Position numbers and translations under genes: made by a program. Positions 54,731 to 64,000 of a stretch of DNA of 64,000 nucleotides are shown piece by piece; positions within the stretch are counted from its first letter, which is position 1, and every line of letters begins with the position of its first letter. This stretch comes from Capsaspora owczarzaki ATCC 30864. Taxonomy: Eukaryota > Opisthokonta > Filasterea. A model generated the notes under the pieces. The model saw nothing but the letters and a program-made list of their open reading frames with translations, did no database searches and was not told the DNA's origin. The stretch lies in contig NW_011887295.1 in NCBI RefSeq assembly GCF_000151315.2, forward strand, positions 1,419,387 through 1,483,386. Direction: 5' to 3'.

Positions 54731-55213
54731 TTAGTAGCGATGCGCCTGGACGAATGGTCGTCGGGAGCCTGCCTTGAACAGCGGGTCTCTCACATATCGA
54801 ATTGTGGCTGCGCGAGTACGATAATCTACTCCTTCGCGGAGCTCCTCCGGAATGGAGGCGGCCTGCCATCGCACATTCAACCACTCTTTTATTCCATCGA
54901 TTTCGAGCTTTTCGAGCTTTATCTTTGTGCTTTTTCGTCTCACTTTCTGTTTGCATTTTGGAATCTCGCTTCTGTTGGTTCTTGGTTGCATGCTCTCTAC
55001 TGGATAGGTCTTCGGAGGGTTCTTGCGGCGCCAGATTTTGAGCCAGCGATCGAGATTGACCGGTAAGTTGCCGGTTTGAGGGCTCGACCTCGCCCCACAC
55101 ACTTTTTCGCTGCTACTCTGCAGTGTATATGTACTACGGCGACAAACGTCCAACGTGTATGATGGCGAACGTTTTGTCATATCAATATAGTACACGATTT
55201 GTTTTCTCTTCAT
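54731..55213 (-). CDS. Hypothetical basic protein (doubtful)
   Basis: A single open frame from ATG 55213-55211 gives 160 residues. It is very basic overall. Two stretches look protein-like: LPVNLDRWLKIWRRKNPPKTYP and the last third (GIKEWLNVRWQAASIPEEL, REGVDYRTRAATIRYVRD), while the middle is Lys-rich. It could be a small mitochondrial protein or two exons of a gene read through an intron. No family is recognised. It lies between the DUF4326 gene and the AIG1-family gene on the same strand. Confidence 0.35.
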   Translation of the reverse strand: MKRKQIVYYIDMTKRSPSYTLDVCRRSTYTLQSSSEKVCGARSSPQTGNLPVNLDRWLKIWRRKNPPKTYPVESMQPRTNRSEIPKCKQKVRRKSTKIKLEKLEIDGIKEWLNVRWQAASIPEELREGVDYRTRAATIRYVRDPLFKAGSRRPFVQAHRY

Positions 55214-55405
55214 CGCTCTTTTGGTTCCAGTTTCTGACCCTCATTGTTTTCCCACATCTGACGCTATCAAAGTGTGACATGGTTGCGGTGACAATCCTTT
55301 GTGATGACTTGGTAAACATCAACGACACGCCACTGCAGTTGCTGGAAAAACAATCCCCGAATCACATCGCCAAAAACACGATCGGATTTGAACAACCTGC
55401 GACGA

Positions 55406-56164
55406 CTACTCTTGCGCGTGCTTGACTTGGGTAAAGACTCGGTCGCACAGAGCAACACCGCCACGGAGAATGCCGGCAAGGGCCACAAAGACAAACGAGT
55501 TGAAGGCAATGTGCTGGGCAATGTGGGTAAAGTCGTTTTGGAAGGGGTAGGGCCAGACGCCGTCGTTGCGCTGAACGCAGTAGACCGACCAGGCAAGGTA
55601 GAAGACGGCATATCCGACGCAGTGGTAGACATGCGAGCGGAACAAGAGCTTGTGTCCAGCGCGCGAATGCACATAGACGTCGGCCAGGGCAATCAGCGGC
55701 GGCAGGCCGTGCATCAGGTGCATGATGGTGTCAAAGTGGGGCACCTCGGCGGCACGGGCACGGACGAGCGGCGACCAGTGCACCAGCGCATAGTAGCCAA
55801 TGCCAATGAACATGCCCAGGGTGAACGCGAGCCCGCGGAAGTGGCGCGAGACAAACTTGGCGAGTCCGTCGAGATGGAAGACGGCGGCGATCAGCAGCAC
55901 AATGTTGTACACACACATGATGTGGCACGACTGGGCAGTCAGGAAGACCATTCCGTACGGGTTGAACTTGAGTCTGCCGTTGACGGGCGGCAGGTAGTAG
56001 TGGAACCACGGGATGATGACCACCCAGATCAGCGCCAGGGCCAAGCGCGGTCCGACGGGCGTCTGGCCGCCCTCCGAGTCAAACAGCGGCTTGGGGCTGT
56101 GCTTGGCATGGCTGCGCGCGGCGACGGCGGTCTGCGCTGCGGGGTTGCGCGTTGTTTCCGGCAT
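55406..56164 (-). CDS. AIG1/FAR-17a family membrane hydrolase
   Basis: A multi-pass membrane protein of the androgen-induced gene 1/ADTRP family; animal members are threonine hydrolases of fatty-acid esters of hydroxy fatty acids. It is a single exon of 252 residues. About six hydrophobic segments are visible (LALALIWVVIIPWF, MCVYNIVLLIAAVF, FTLGMFIGIGYYAL, LPPLIALADVYVH, CVGYAVFYLAWSVY, FNSFVFVALAGIL). The family pattern is present: Thr76 in the first conserved helix, the HLMHGLP histidines (149 and 152) and GVWPYPFQND. The catalytic assignment is by analogy. It is divergent from SPT5. Confidence 0.85.
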   Translation of the reverse strand: MPETTRNPAAQTAVAARSHAKHSPKPLFDSEGGQTPVGPRLALALIWVVIIPWFHYYLPPVNGRLKFNPYGMVFLTAQSCHIMCVYNIVLLIAAVFHLDGLAKFVSRHFRGLAFTLGMFIGIGYYALVHWSPLVRARAAEVPHFDTIMHLMHGLPPLIALADVYVHSRAGHKLLFRSHVYHCVGYAVFYLAWSVYCVQRNDGVWPYPFQNDFTHIAQHIAFNSFVFVALAGILRGGVALCDRVFTQVKHAQE

Positions 56165-56503
56165 GTTCTGGCCTTGGGAATTGGAGCAGCAGATAAGTCA
56201 AAAACAAGAACTGAGATTGCCAAGCCAAGATTTTGGATGGTGGGTACAAGTGTCATTGCGTTTCGTAGTATTACAGTGACTATCATGAGAGTGTTGCTTC
56301 TGTTGTCGGTGTTCGATTCGATTTGCACTGACGAACGATGGTCAGAGACTTTGCCGGTTTGAAGCTCAGTTTCAAGTCAATCTACAGTACAGTAGACGCG
56401 CGTGCCCTGCCAATGAGCAGTGTGCATGTTATGCATTGTGTGCAGCATCCCATTTGGAAATCTAGTCCATTCACAGTCACTTCTATCACTCTTCAATTCA
56501 ATC
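56165..56503. promoter_or_regulatory. Divergent upstream region of the AIG1-family gene and SPT5
   Basis: 339 bp between start codons with no coding frame. Both 5' regions must lie here. No specific motif was identified. Confidence 0.55.
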
Positions 56504-59500
56504 ATGATGGACGACGACGATCTTCCATCGAGTGGCATTGGCCGCAGTGGCGCCAGCAGCAGCACCGGCAGCAGCAGCGGCAGCGGTGCCAGTCGCTCCA
56601 AAGACAAGCATCAGAAGGCCAAGCGCACGGTGAGAAAGTTCATCGAGAGAGAGAGACTGAATGAGTGAGCGAGTGTAGAGATTGACTGGGTTGACATTGA
56701 AAAAAAAAAAAAAAAAAACAAAGGGATCGCAAACATTTTGCATTGACCGAGTCGAACGAGGGCTGCTGAGGGCTGCTGGGAGGGGGGGGGGGGGCGGGGG
56801 CGAATGGTGGATGCTCTGAGGGAAGCAGAGAGAAAGAGAGAGAGAGAAAGACACACGCTCTCTCTCTTCTATGCTATGCTCGAGAGAGAGAGAGGCGCAA
56901 GTGGAACTCATCTGCGCTTCGTTGCATTGCGCGTGCTGCTGTAGGACGACCGACGCCGTGCTGCTGCTGCGGACGACGACGACGAAGGCAATGACAATGA
57001 CAACGACGACGACGAGGAAGGCGAGGATGAAGACGATGACGACGACGAAGGCGACGACGACGACGACGACGACGACGATGAGGACGATGAGGACGACGAC
57101 GACGACAACGATCGCAGCAGAGGCAAGAAGCGCCACAAGAGCTCTACGTCGGGCTCGCGCAAGCGTCGTAAGGGTGGCGCAAGCAACTTCGTCTTGGAGG
57201 AAGCCGAGGTCGGCGACGAGGACGAAGAGGACGAGGACGACACAATTTCAGGTACACTGCACAGTCGCACCATTTGATGCTTTGTCGTGCGTGGCATGCA
57301 TGGTAGAGCCAACTCACATCTGAGGGGGAAAAAAAACCTGCACTTGTACCCACAGCTGCCGATCGCATGAAGGGCGCAGCCGAAAGCATTCCCCTCACGA
57401 GCCGTGCGCGCGACAATCAGCGTGATGTGCTCGCACGCATTGAAGCTACGGCGCGCTTGGAAGAAGAGACCGCTGCCAAGCGTGCAGCAGAGCTCGAGCG
57501 ACGCCGCGCTCTCGGCGAGAACATTGAAGAGGATGAGCGCATGTTTGCCGAAGAGGATGAGGAGCAGGAAGACGAATAGTGAGGACGCATTTTTGCTTTC
57601 ATGTTGGAATTGATGAAGAGTCATTTTTTGGGCCAAAACAGCGTTGTACTGATGTGGTCGTCATTGAATGATCTCTTCATTTCCCAGCGACGATGACGAC
57701 ATTGACACTGGTGTGGCACCTTCGTTGCAGCAACAAGCCAAACTCCCGACGAGCTCGGACCCTCAGTTGTACCTCCTGAAGTGCCGTGTAAGCAAGGGGT
57801 TGAATGGTGCTTCATCTGCTCGTCAGATCTGACGACTCACTCGCGTTTGAATTGCTCGGCTTACCGTCGTTTGCTTGTGTTTTTTTGTTCCCCATTTTTT
57901 TTTCTGTGCGGAATCTCGATTCAACCCGCTCCTCAGATCGGGCACGAGCAAGAGGCCGTGCTGTCGCTCATGCGCCGCGCCCAAGACCGCGTTGCCAAAA
58001 ATCTCCCTCCGCTTGGCATTGTTTCCGTCATTGCGCGCAATCATATTCGCGGGTTTATCTACGTCGAAGCATACAAGAATCTCCAAGTTCAGGATGCCAT
58101 CAAGGGCCTTTCTGTCTTGGGCATGGCTTACTACAAGCAACAGCTTATTCCCCACAAAGACATGCCCGATGTGCTCTCGGTCGTGCAGGCAGAGGCCGTT
58201 CTGAAAGTTGGCGCCTGGGTTCGCCTCAAGAAACTTGCCCTGTACAAGAAGGATTTGGGCGTGGTTGTGTCGATGGAAGCAGACGGCGCGTACATTAAGA
58301 TTATTCCGCGTGTCAACTTGCAAGAGTTGAACGACGGCACAAGCGAGAACAAGGGTGGCTTCAAAACAAAGGCCGAAAAGTCAAAGCGACCCCAGCCAGT
58401 GCTGCTGGACTCGACCCAGCGCGGCTCTGCGCCGGACCTGTTTGAACTCGATGACGAGAGCGACTCGCAGATGTTTGGACCAGGAGTGTACCGCTTCACT
58501 GGCTCCTCCTCGCAAAACAACATGCCCGAGTACGTGACTGAAGACGGCTTCATGTACAAGTTCTTCAAGACAGATTCCATCGATTTGGTCAATGTCAACC
58601 CGACAATCGAAGAGCTCAAGCGATTCAATGCGACGCCAGACGAGTTGCGAAAATGTGAGTCTTCTTACAATCTTTTGAACTTTTTTTTTTGGGTTTTGGT
58701 TTTTGGGGTTGTGTTGGTGCCTGGTCGTGCTTTGGTTTGGTTTGATCTCTCTAACTGTTGGTGCTTTGGTGTCACCCAAAAATAGCGGACTCTATCTCGG
58801 CCGAACGCAGATTTGTCGTGGGCGATCGTGTGGAAGTCACGGCGGGCGAATTGCAATACCTGACTGGTATTGTGCGAAATATCGATGGCGATGCAATCTT
58901 TATTTTGCCAACTCAGGCAGACTTCAAGGTATGTCGTCTCTCAGGCAATTGTTTGGCCACTCTCTTGTCCATCTGGCATTCATTCACTCCAACCACCCAT
59001 TTGGTTGTGTGCTTGGCCCTGGTAGGAGGAGCTCCGTGTTCCCGCTTCCCTCCTCCGTAAAGCGTTCATTCTCGGTGACCACATCAAAGTCATTGCTGGC
59101 AATCATGAGGGCGAAACCGGTCTTGTGACGCGGGTGGACGACAAGATTGTCACATTCGTGTCCGATTTGACCATGAAAGAGATGAAGGTGTTTGCCAAAG
59201 ACTCTCAGATTGCCACGGAGGTCACGTCCGGTCTCGACAAGCTTGGCCAGTTTGAATTGTACGATCTTGTGCAGCTCGATCCGCAAACGGTTGCCTGCAT
59301 CACCAAAATCGAGAAGGATTCCTTCAAGGTTCTGGACCAGAACGGCAGCGTCCAGCGCATCGAGCCACGCGCCATCTCCCAAAAGCGCAACTCAAAATTC
59401 TCCATGTCCCTTGACGGAGAGCACAATTCGATTCAAGCCGACGACATTGTGAAGATTATGGATGGCGCATTTACGGTGCGTCTCGTTCTTGCGAGATGGT

Positions 59501-61387
59501 CTGTGTTTGAGTGCATGCTTTTGAGGGATGACGCTGACTTTTTTTTTTTGATTCCTTGTTGTTGATGTGTTGAACCCTTCTTTGCGAATACCAGGGCCGC
59601 CAAGGCACCATTAAGCACATTTATCGCTCTGTGGCGTTCGTGCACTGCCGTGAAGTGATTGAAAACTCTGGCATTCTCGTCTGCCGAACTCGGGGCCTGC
59701 TTTCTGTCAGCGGCAAGGGCACCAACAAGAAGGTGCGACAGCGTCGATTGATTGATGGATTGTTTGCTTGATTGATTGATTGCTTGGATTGATGTGCTTT
59801 CATTGGTGTTGTTGCTCTCGCAATCTCTTGGTCACGTCACTCACGTTCGCGGTTGTACTTTTTTTTTTTGTTTTTGTTTTTTCATTTAGTTTATGGATCC
59901 AGCAGCACCATTTGGAGCATCCTCGTTCGTTCCAGCATCGCCCCGCAACGGTGTCGATCGCCCTGTTGGCAACACTGGTGCTCCCACCCCTGCTCCAGCT
60001 GGCGGTCTTGGACGCGGTCGCGGCGCTCGGCGGCACGACGAAATGATTGGCAAGTCTGTTGTCATTCGGAGCGGCCCATACAAGGGTCTTTTGGGCATTG
60101 TCAAGGATGCTACCGAGACTGTCGCGCGCGTTGAGCTGCACACCAAGGCCAAAACCGTGTCCGTGGACAAGGCGCAGCTCCGATACCCCTCGAACCCCGA
60201 TGGCAGCGATCCTATGCTGGGCGGCCGAACACCAGCCATGGGGGGTCGCACTCCTGCATTTGGCGGCCAGACACCGAGCTATGGCGGCCAAACTCCTTCT
60301 GCTGGAAACATGACGCCCTCACATGGCGGCATGTCGTATGGCTCGATGACGCCTCACTCGCGCAATACGGGCGCCTGGGATCCTTCTGTGACCAACCAAT
60401 CGCGAAGGTTTGCCATTTCATTTTTTTTTGTTTGCTCGCTCTCTTGTGATCGATCTTTCTCTCTAAACTTATTGTTTTGTTTGTTGTTGCTTCCACAGTG
60501 GCAACTTTGGCTACGATTCTCACCCCAGCGATCGCGATCGCTACCAAGACTACAACCCTGGCTCAGTTGTATGTTGTCAAACTCAACTTTTTTTTTTTTT
60601 TTTTTTGCTTCCTTTTTGTTTGGCAGCACAGATTGACTCAATCACTCATCCCCCCCCTTGTCTTCACCCTTCACAGAATTCGTACTCTCAAACCCCCGGC
60701 ATGGGCTCCGTGGGACCACAGACACCCATGAACGACATTGGCACCCCCGCTGGCACTCCCGGCGTCTTCTCCGCACCCACGCCAAGCAATCTCGCCACAC
60801 CTGGTGGCTACCACATTCCGTCTGTGAGCGCGACGCCAGGCCCGCACCTGAACGCATACACACCTGCTCCACCAAGCATGCATTCCGGTCGCGCATTGGA
60901 TGCCATGACTCCGGCGATTCATTCGGCGCCGACACCAATGTCAGCCATGACGCCGGGCGCGATGAACCCCATGACACCTGCGGCGTTGAATCCAATGACG
61001 CCGGCTCCCGCACAGACTCCTGCTCCTGCTTCGATCGGCTCGCCGTTCATCAGGGACGCCGAAGTGACCATCTCGCGCCCGAACGATCCACGAATCAACG
61101 GCCACACTGCTGTCATTCTCGAGGCGCGATCGGAAGACTCCTTCTTGGTCAATCTGCTTTCCAACAACGAGGAGGTGCTCTGCTCGTCGGGCGAGCTGCA
61201 GCCTGTCGCGCCCAGCCGTGGCGACGACGTCTACTTTACGCAGGGTCCGCGCCAAGGCCAGACAGGCTCCCTTGTGTCGCTCGCTGCTGGACAGGCGATC
61301 GTTACCATTGGTGGAGATCCTGCCGTCTTCCAATTGGACGACCTCTTCCGCACTGCCGTCAAGCTTCATCGCAGCCAGCATCTCTAA
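56504..61387 (+). CDS. SUPT5H: Transcription elongation factor SPT5
   Basis: Large subunit of DSIF (with SPT4), which binds RNA polymerase II in pausing and elongation. There are eleven exons: 56504-56629, 56945-57251, 57356-57578, 57688-57787, 57937-58654, 58786-58928, 59026-59475, 59595-59732, 59890-60407, 60499-60568 and 60677-61387. Total 3504 nt (1167 residues; human 1087). In order: a very acidic N-terminus with Asp/Glu runs, the NGN domain (LYLLKCRIGHEQEAVLSLMRR split by an intron, GFIYVEAYKNLQVQDAIKGL), and serial KOW domains (VLKVGAWVRLKK, VGDRVEVTAGELQYLTGIV, LGDHIKVIAGNHEGETGLV, GKSVVIRSGPYKGLLGIV). A Gly/Thr-Pro-rich C-terminal region follows (GRTPAFGGQTPSYGGQTPS, many MTP units), probably the CDK9-type phosphorylation region, and a last KOW (GPRQGQTGSLVS). 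Confidence 0.97.
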
Positions 61388-61767
61388 AAGCCATCAGCGA
61401 GACTTTTGCCTTGTTTTCGTTGTGGGCACTTGTTCTGTTTGTTTTTGTTTTGATGTTTTCCAGCGTCTCCTTTATTACATTTGATCATGGATTTTTTCCC
61501 GCCACGCTGGATGTTTGAAAGAAGAGAGCGAGAAAGAAAGAAAGAAAGGAAAGAAAGAAAAAGAAAGAGATTGAGAACGGAAAAGGCACAAAATCGAACG
61601 CCAACGACACCTCAACCCCATCTCGAACACGACAATCGATTTTAGGAGCAGAGTGCGTGAGCTGGTGTCAAACAGGCCTCTGGCAATCACCGCATCTGAG
61701 CCAGAATTCGCAGACCATGATCCAGATCTGCTCGCCTATAAGCAATGTGCCCTACCATTGTCTTTCA
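61388..61767. other. Spacer between SPT5 and 5S rRNA
   Basis: 380 bp. A purine tract of GAAA units at about 61518-61570 and SPT5 3' sequence. No gene is seen. Confidence 0.6.
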
Positions 61768-61884
61768 GTTACGGCCATATCTGGTGGAATGCACCGCATC
61801 CCGTTCCGCTCTGCGAAGTTAAACCACCATGAGAGTAGTTAGTACTGCGGTGGGAGACCACGCGGGAATACTGCTTGTTGTAAC
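61768..61884 (+). rRNA. rrn5: 5S ribosomal RNA
   Basis: About 117 nt. The ends pair: 5' GUUACGGC with 3' GUUGUAAC as helix I. The universal internal segments are present: GGCCATA at the 5' end, CCGTTCCGCTCTGCGAAGTT (boxes A region), and the loop E/helix IV segment TTAGTACTGCGGTGGGAGAC followed by GGGAATAC. RNA polymerase III would use these internal control regions and stop in the T run that follows. The gene stands alone, 380 bp past SPT5, and is not in a tandem array within this window. Confidence 0.95.
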
Positions 61885-61887
61885 TCC

Positions 61888-61896
61888 TTTTTTTTT
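61888..61896 (+). terminator. RNA polymerase III terminator of 5S rRNA
   Basis: Nine T residues begin four bases after the predicted mature 3' end, the usual RNA polymerase III stop signal. Confidence 0.85.
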
Positions 61897-63176
61897 GTTT
61901 GGTTTTTTTTTTCCCGCTTAGCAATGCTATCCAATGTGATATTTTTTGGTTGTACAGAGCAAAAGTTACCTGCTATTTCTCAGTCACAATGGATTGGCCG
62001 CAGTCATTCTTCTCACTCTTTTTGAAAGCGAATGGCGTCCCAAGTTCCAACTGAGCTTCCCGTACGAACCCTTTTTTTTTAACTTTTTTTTTTTTTTTTT
62101 TTTTAATTTTACGATTTTTTAATTTTACTTTTGTGATTTTGCGATGAGGTCTTCGTTGTCCTGCTCCCCCCACTTGGCGTTCTCTTCCGTACCCCTCGCC
62201 AAAAGCATCAACGATGCCCACACACAGCTCGTTTTCCCCCACCTTCCAACCTCTCTCCAATCACCAATCGCAACAATCGACCGAGTTTTCCGTTTTTTTT
62301 TTTTTTTTTCGATTTTTTGGAGGTCGATGACGGTGCCAGCTGGTGCATCCAGGTCATCATCATGAGCAGCGTCTGACTCTGTCACACACACACTCGCGCG
62401 CTCTCTCTCAACATATATTCAACGCATGACAAAGCAATCCTCCTCCGCTCAGACGAAGAGACCGCGTTCGTTCAATTTCGGTCGTTTCGAGTCGTTCTCG
62501 TCCGGACACAAGCACTGGAATCAACTGCGTGAGAGGCGCTTTTGGAGAGGAGCGTCGCTCTTTGCTGCTGGGGGTTTGCTACTGTTGCAGACTAGTCCAG
62601 CAATGAGAACTTGGCGTTCTGGGCGGCAGAGAAGTCAGCAAGGAAAAACAGCGCGAGAATGAGCAACGACTGGTTCATCCACACATCTTCAATCAATACG
62701 ATTCCCTGCGACCAGCGTTTCGTTGCTGGCTCGCTCGCGTTCTGCATTTTTCTGTTTCACTCGCCATGTGTTCGACTACAACACTCGTCGCCATTTTGGT
62801 GTAACTGGGTGTGAAGCGTGACATCTCCAATCCTTTTTTTGAAACTGTGGCGATTCTGTCATGGCGTCTCAGTCACGTCCCGCCTTATTACTCACCCAAG
62901 TTTTGTTCGTCTTATCTGTTGTTTGATCTGTTCTTGTTGCATTGTTTGATTTTTATGGTTTCTGTGTTTGTCGGTTTGTCTCATCCATTGCGACGCTGAT
63001 GATTTCCCGCCTTGTGGTGCCGGTCGTCCTACTCGCAAACCCTTTTCAATGCTGCCATTCCATTTCCGGGTCTCGCCGTGTCACTCGTCTTGTTGTCCCG
63101 GAAAAATCACTCACGGCCAACATTCTTACACCGACTGCCCAATTTCCGACTGGATCACTCGTTTCCCCCCCGTTCC
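61897..63176. other. Spacer downstream of 5S rRNA
   Basis: 1.3 kb, T-rich, with T runs at about 62072-62104 and 62294-62310. No recognised gene. The right part is probably the promoter and 5'UTR of the gene at the window edge. Confidence 0.5.
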
Positions 63177-64000
63177 ATGCCGCTCCCGACGATTCCCGTG
63201 CCGCCCAATCTCCACGGACTGTCCTGTGATGTTGCGGACGACATGTTGCATCGCATTGCTCATCCTGATGCCAATTCACCCGCACCCAATCCGGACAAAT
63301 TGCCTGCCGCGACTCCTGGTGGTCTGACCGTCCATCCGCTCCATGCTGCCGTGGTTTTGCCGTCGTCCCAACTGCAACCTGCATACTCGTATGCAATGTC
63401 ATCATCTGCGCCGGGCGGCGAACACCATGCTTCTGGTTGTTACGGCGGTCCTTCGTGTTCGTACTCGGCCTGCTCCCACACATCTTATGCCGCCCGTCCT
63501 ACCGCTGCGCTTTTGCCCCACCACATGCCCCTGTACACTGTGCCAACCCCGACAATTCCATTGTCGTCTGCCTCCACTACTACAACCGCTGTCACTGCTG
63601 CTGCTGCTGCTGCTACGACGACGATGAACACCTTTGCTTCTGCTCCGGTGGGAAATTCCACAACTGTGGCGTCCTCTTCTCTCTCCAATTTGTCATCTGC
63701 CGCGTCGTCTTGCGGAAACCTATCCACTTCCTCATCCTCTTCCTCGTTGTCGCTGACACACGGTTTTGACGCGTGCCAATCGACCTCGTACGAAAATCTT
63801 CCGGCGGGACTGCTGACCCCCGTTTCCTTGCGCTCTTCCAACGGCTCTTCGGCTTCCTCCTCGCACCAACCGTCGGCGCGCTCTTCCATTTCATCGATGG
63901 ACACTATCTTTGCGACGACTCGCAAACCGTCGCTCTCGACTGCTCTTCCTCTGTCCACTTCTGCGTCTTCTGCTTCGCTCTCGACGTCCACGTCACTCCC
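63177..64000 (+). CDS. Ser/Thr/Ala-rich protein, 5' part (runs off right edge)
   Basis: From the ATG at 63177 (MPLPTIPVPPNLHGLSCDVADD) one frame stays open for 824 bases to the window end, without an intron. It encodes a Pro- and His-containing N-terminus, a Cys/Ser/Gly segment, a poly-Ala run, and long Ser-rich stretches ending STSASSASLSTSTSLP. SSISSMDTIFATTRKPSL is the least repetitive part and could be a phosphorylation-site cluster. The function is unknown because no folded domain lies in the window. The overlapping acidic minus-strand frame (63485-63991) is judged its shadow, since the plus frame has the natural start and an uninterrupted run. Confidence 0.6.
   Translation, partial: MPLPTIPVPPNLHGLSCDVADDMLHRIAHPDANSPAPNPDKLPAATPGGLTVHPLHAAVVLPSSQLQPAYSYAMSSSAPGGEHHASGCYGGPSCSYSACSHTSYAARPTAALLPHHMPLYTVPTPTIPLSSASTTTTAVTAAAAAATTTMNTFASAPVGNSTTVASSSLSNLSSAASSCGNLSTSSSSSSLSLTHGFDACQSTSYENLPAGLLTPVSLRSSNGSSASSSHQPSARSSISSMDTIFATTRKPSLSTALPLSTSASSASLSTSTSL

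Noticed and set aside
63485-63991. Acidic minus-strand frame at the right edge
   Set aside because: It is antisense to an uninterrupted plus-strand frame that starts with an ATG and has Ser-rich composition typical of this genome.
1-64000. CRISPR arrays, bacterial-type operons, phage or integrated virus genes
   Set aside because: No spaced direct repeats, capsid-, integrase- or reverse-transcriptase-like frames were recognised; all firm genes are intron-style eukaryotic genes or single-exon host genes.

Overview
This is nuclear DNA of an intron-rich unicellular eukaryote, most likely a close relative of animals. The best guess is a filasterean such as Capsaspora owczarzaki, but this is inferred from gene content and was not confirmed by any search. 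The signs are a Cbl-type ubiquitin ligase with a full phosphotyrosine-binding region, a ROCO kinase whose 28-residue leucine-rich repeats each occupy one 84-nt exon, a possible SOCS-box protein, animal-like housekeeping genes, and introns of 47 to about 1200 bp with GT-AG (twice GC-AG) borders. Genes are packed on both strands, with homopolymer and microsatellite tracts in introns and spacers.

Layout. Bases 1-20.6 kb are almost all minus-strand: the 5' part of an unknown gene at the left edge, GPD1 (glycerol-3-phosphate dehydrogenase), a short Ser-rich ORF, MRE11 (DNA double-strand-break nuclease), a small acidic protein, CBL, a ROCO kinase with a C-terminal RING finger (it contains a 100-N assembly gap), and a Gln-rich C2H2 zinc-finger protein. 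A gene-poor spacer follows (20.6-24.2 kb). Then come a possible SOCS-box protein (+), eIF3 subunit I (+), N-myristoyltransferase (-), CLASP (+), glyoxalase II (+), RPB11 (-) divergent from ribosomal protein uL15/L27a (+), an unrecognised 1639-residue membrane protein (+), a kinase gene fragment (-), GID8 (+), mitochondrial ferredoxin (-), mitochondrial tryptophanyl-tRNA synthetase (+), the complex I 24-kDa subunit (-), a DUF4326 protein (-), a doubtful ORF (-), an AIG1/FAR-17a family membrane hydrolase (-), SPT5 (+), a lone 5S rRNA gene (+), and the 5' end of a Ser/Thr/Ala-rich gene running off the right edge (+).

No operon-like pathway unit is seen. Several genes are divergent pairs with short shared upstream regions (RPB11/uL15 127 bp between start codons; AIG1/SPT5 339 bp; NMT/CLASP 742 bp; ferredoxin/TrpRS 809 bp). 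Transcription and translation genes dominate the right half (RPB11, SPT5, uL15, eIF3I, TrpRS, 5S rRNA). Four loci point to ubiquitin ligases (CBL, ROCO-RING, SOCS-box candidate, GID8). Exon models were built by hand from splice signals and reading-frame continuity. For most recognised genes the spliced length comes out in frame and near the family norm (RPB11 117, uL15 149, MRE11 705, GPD1 340, NMT 483 residues).
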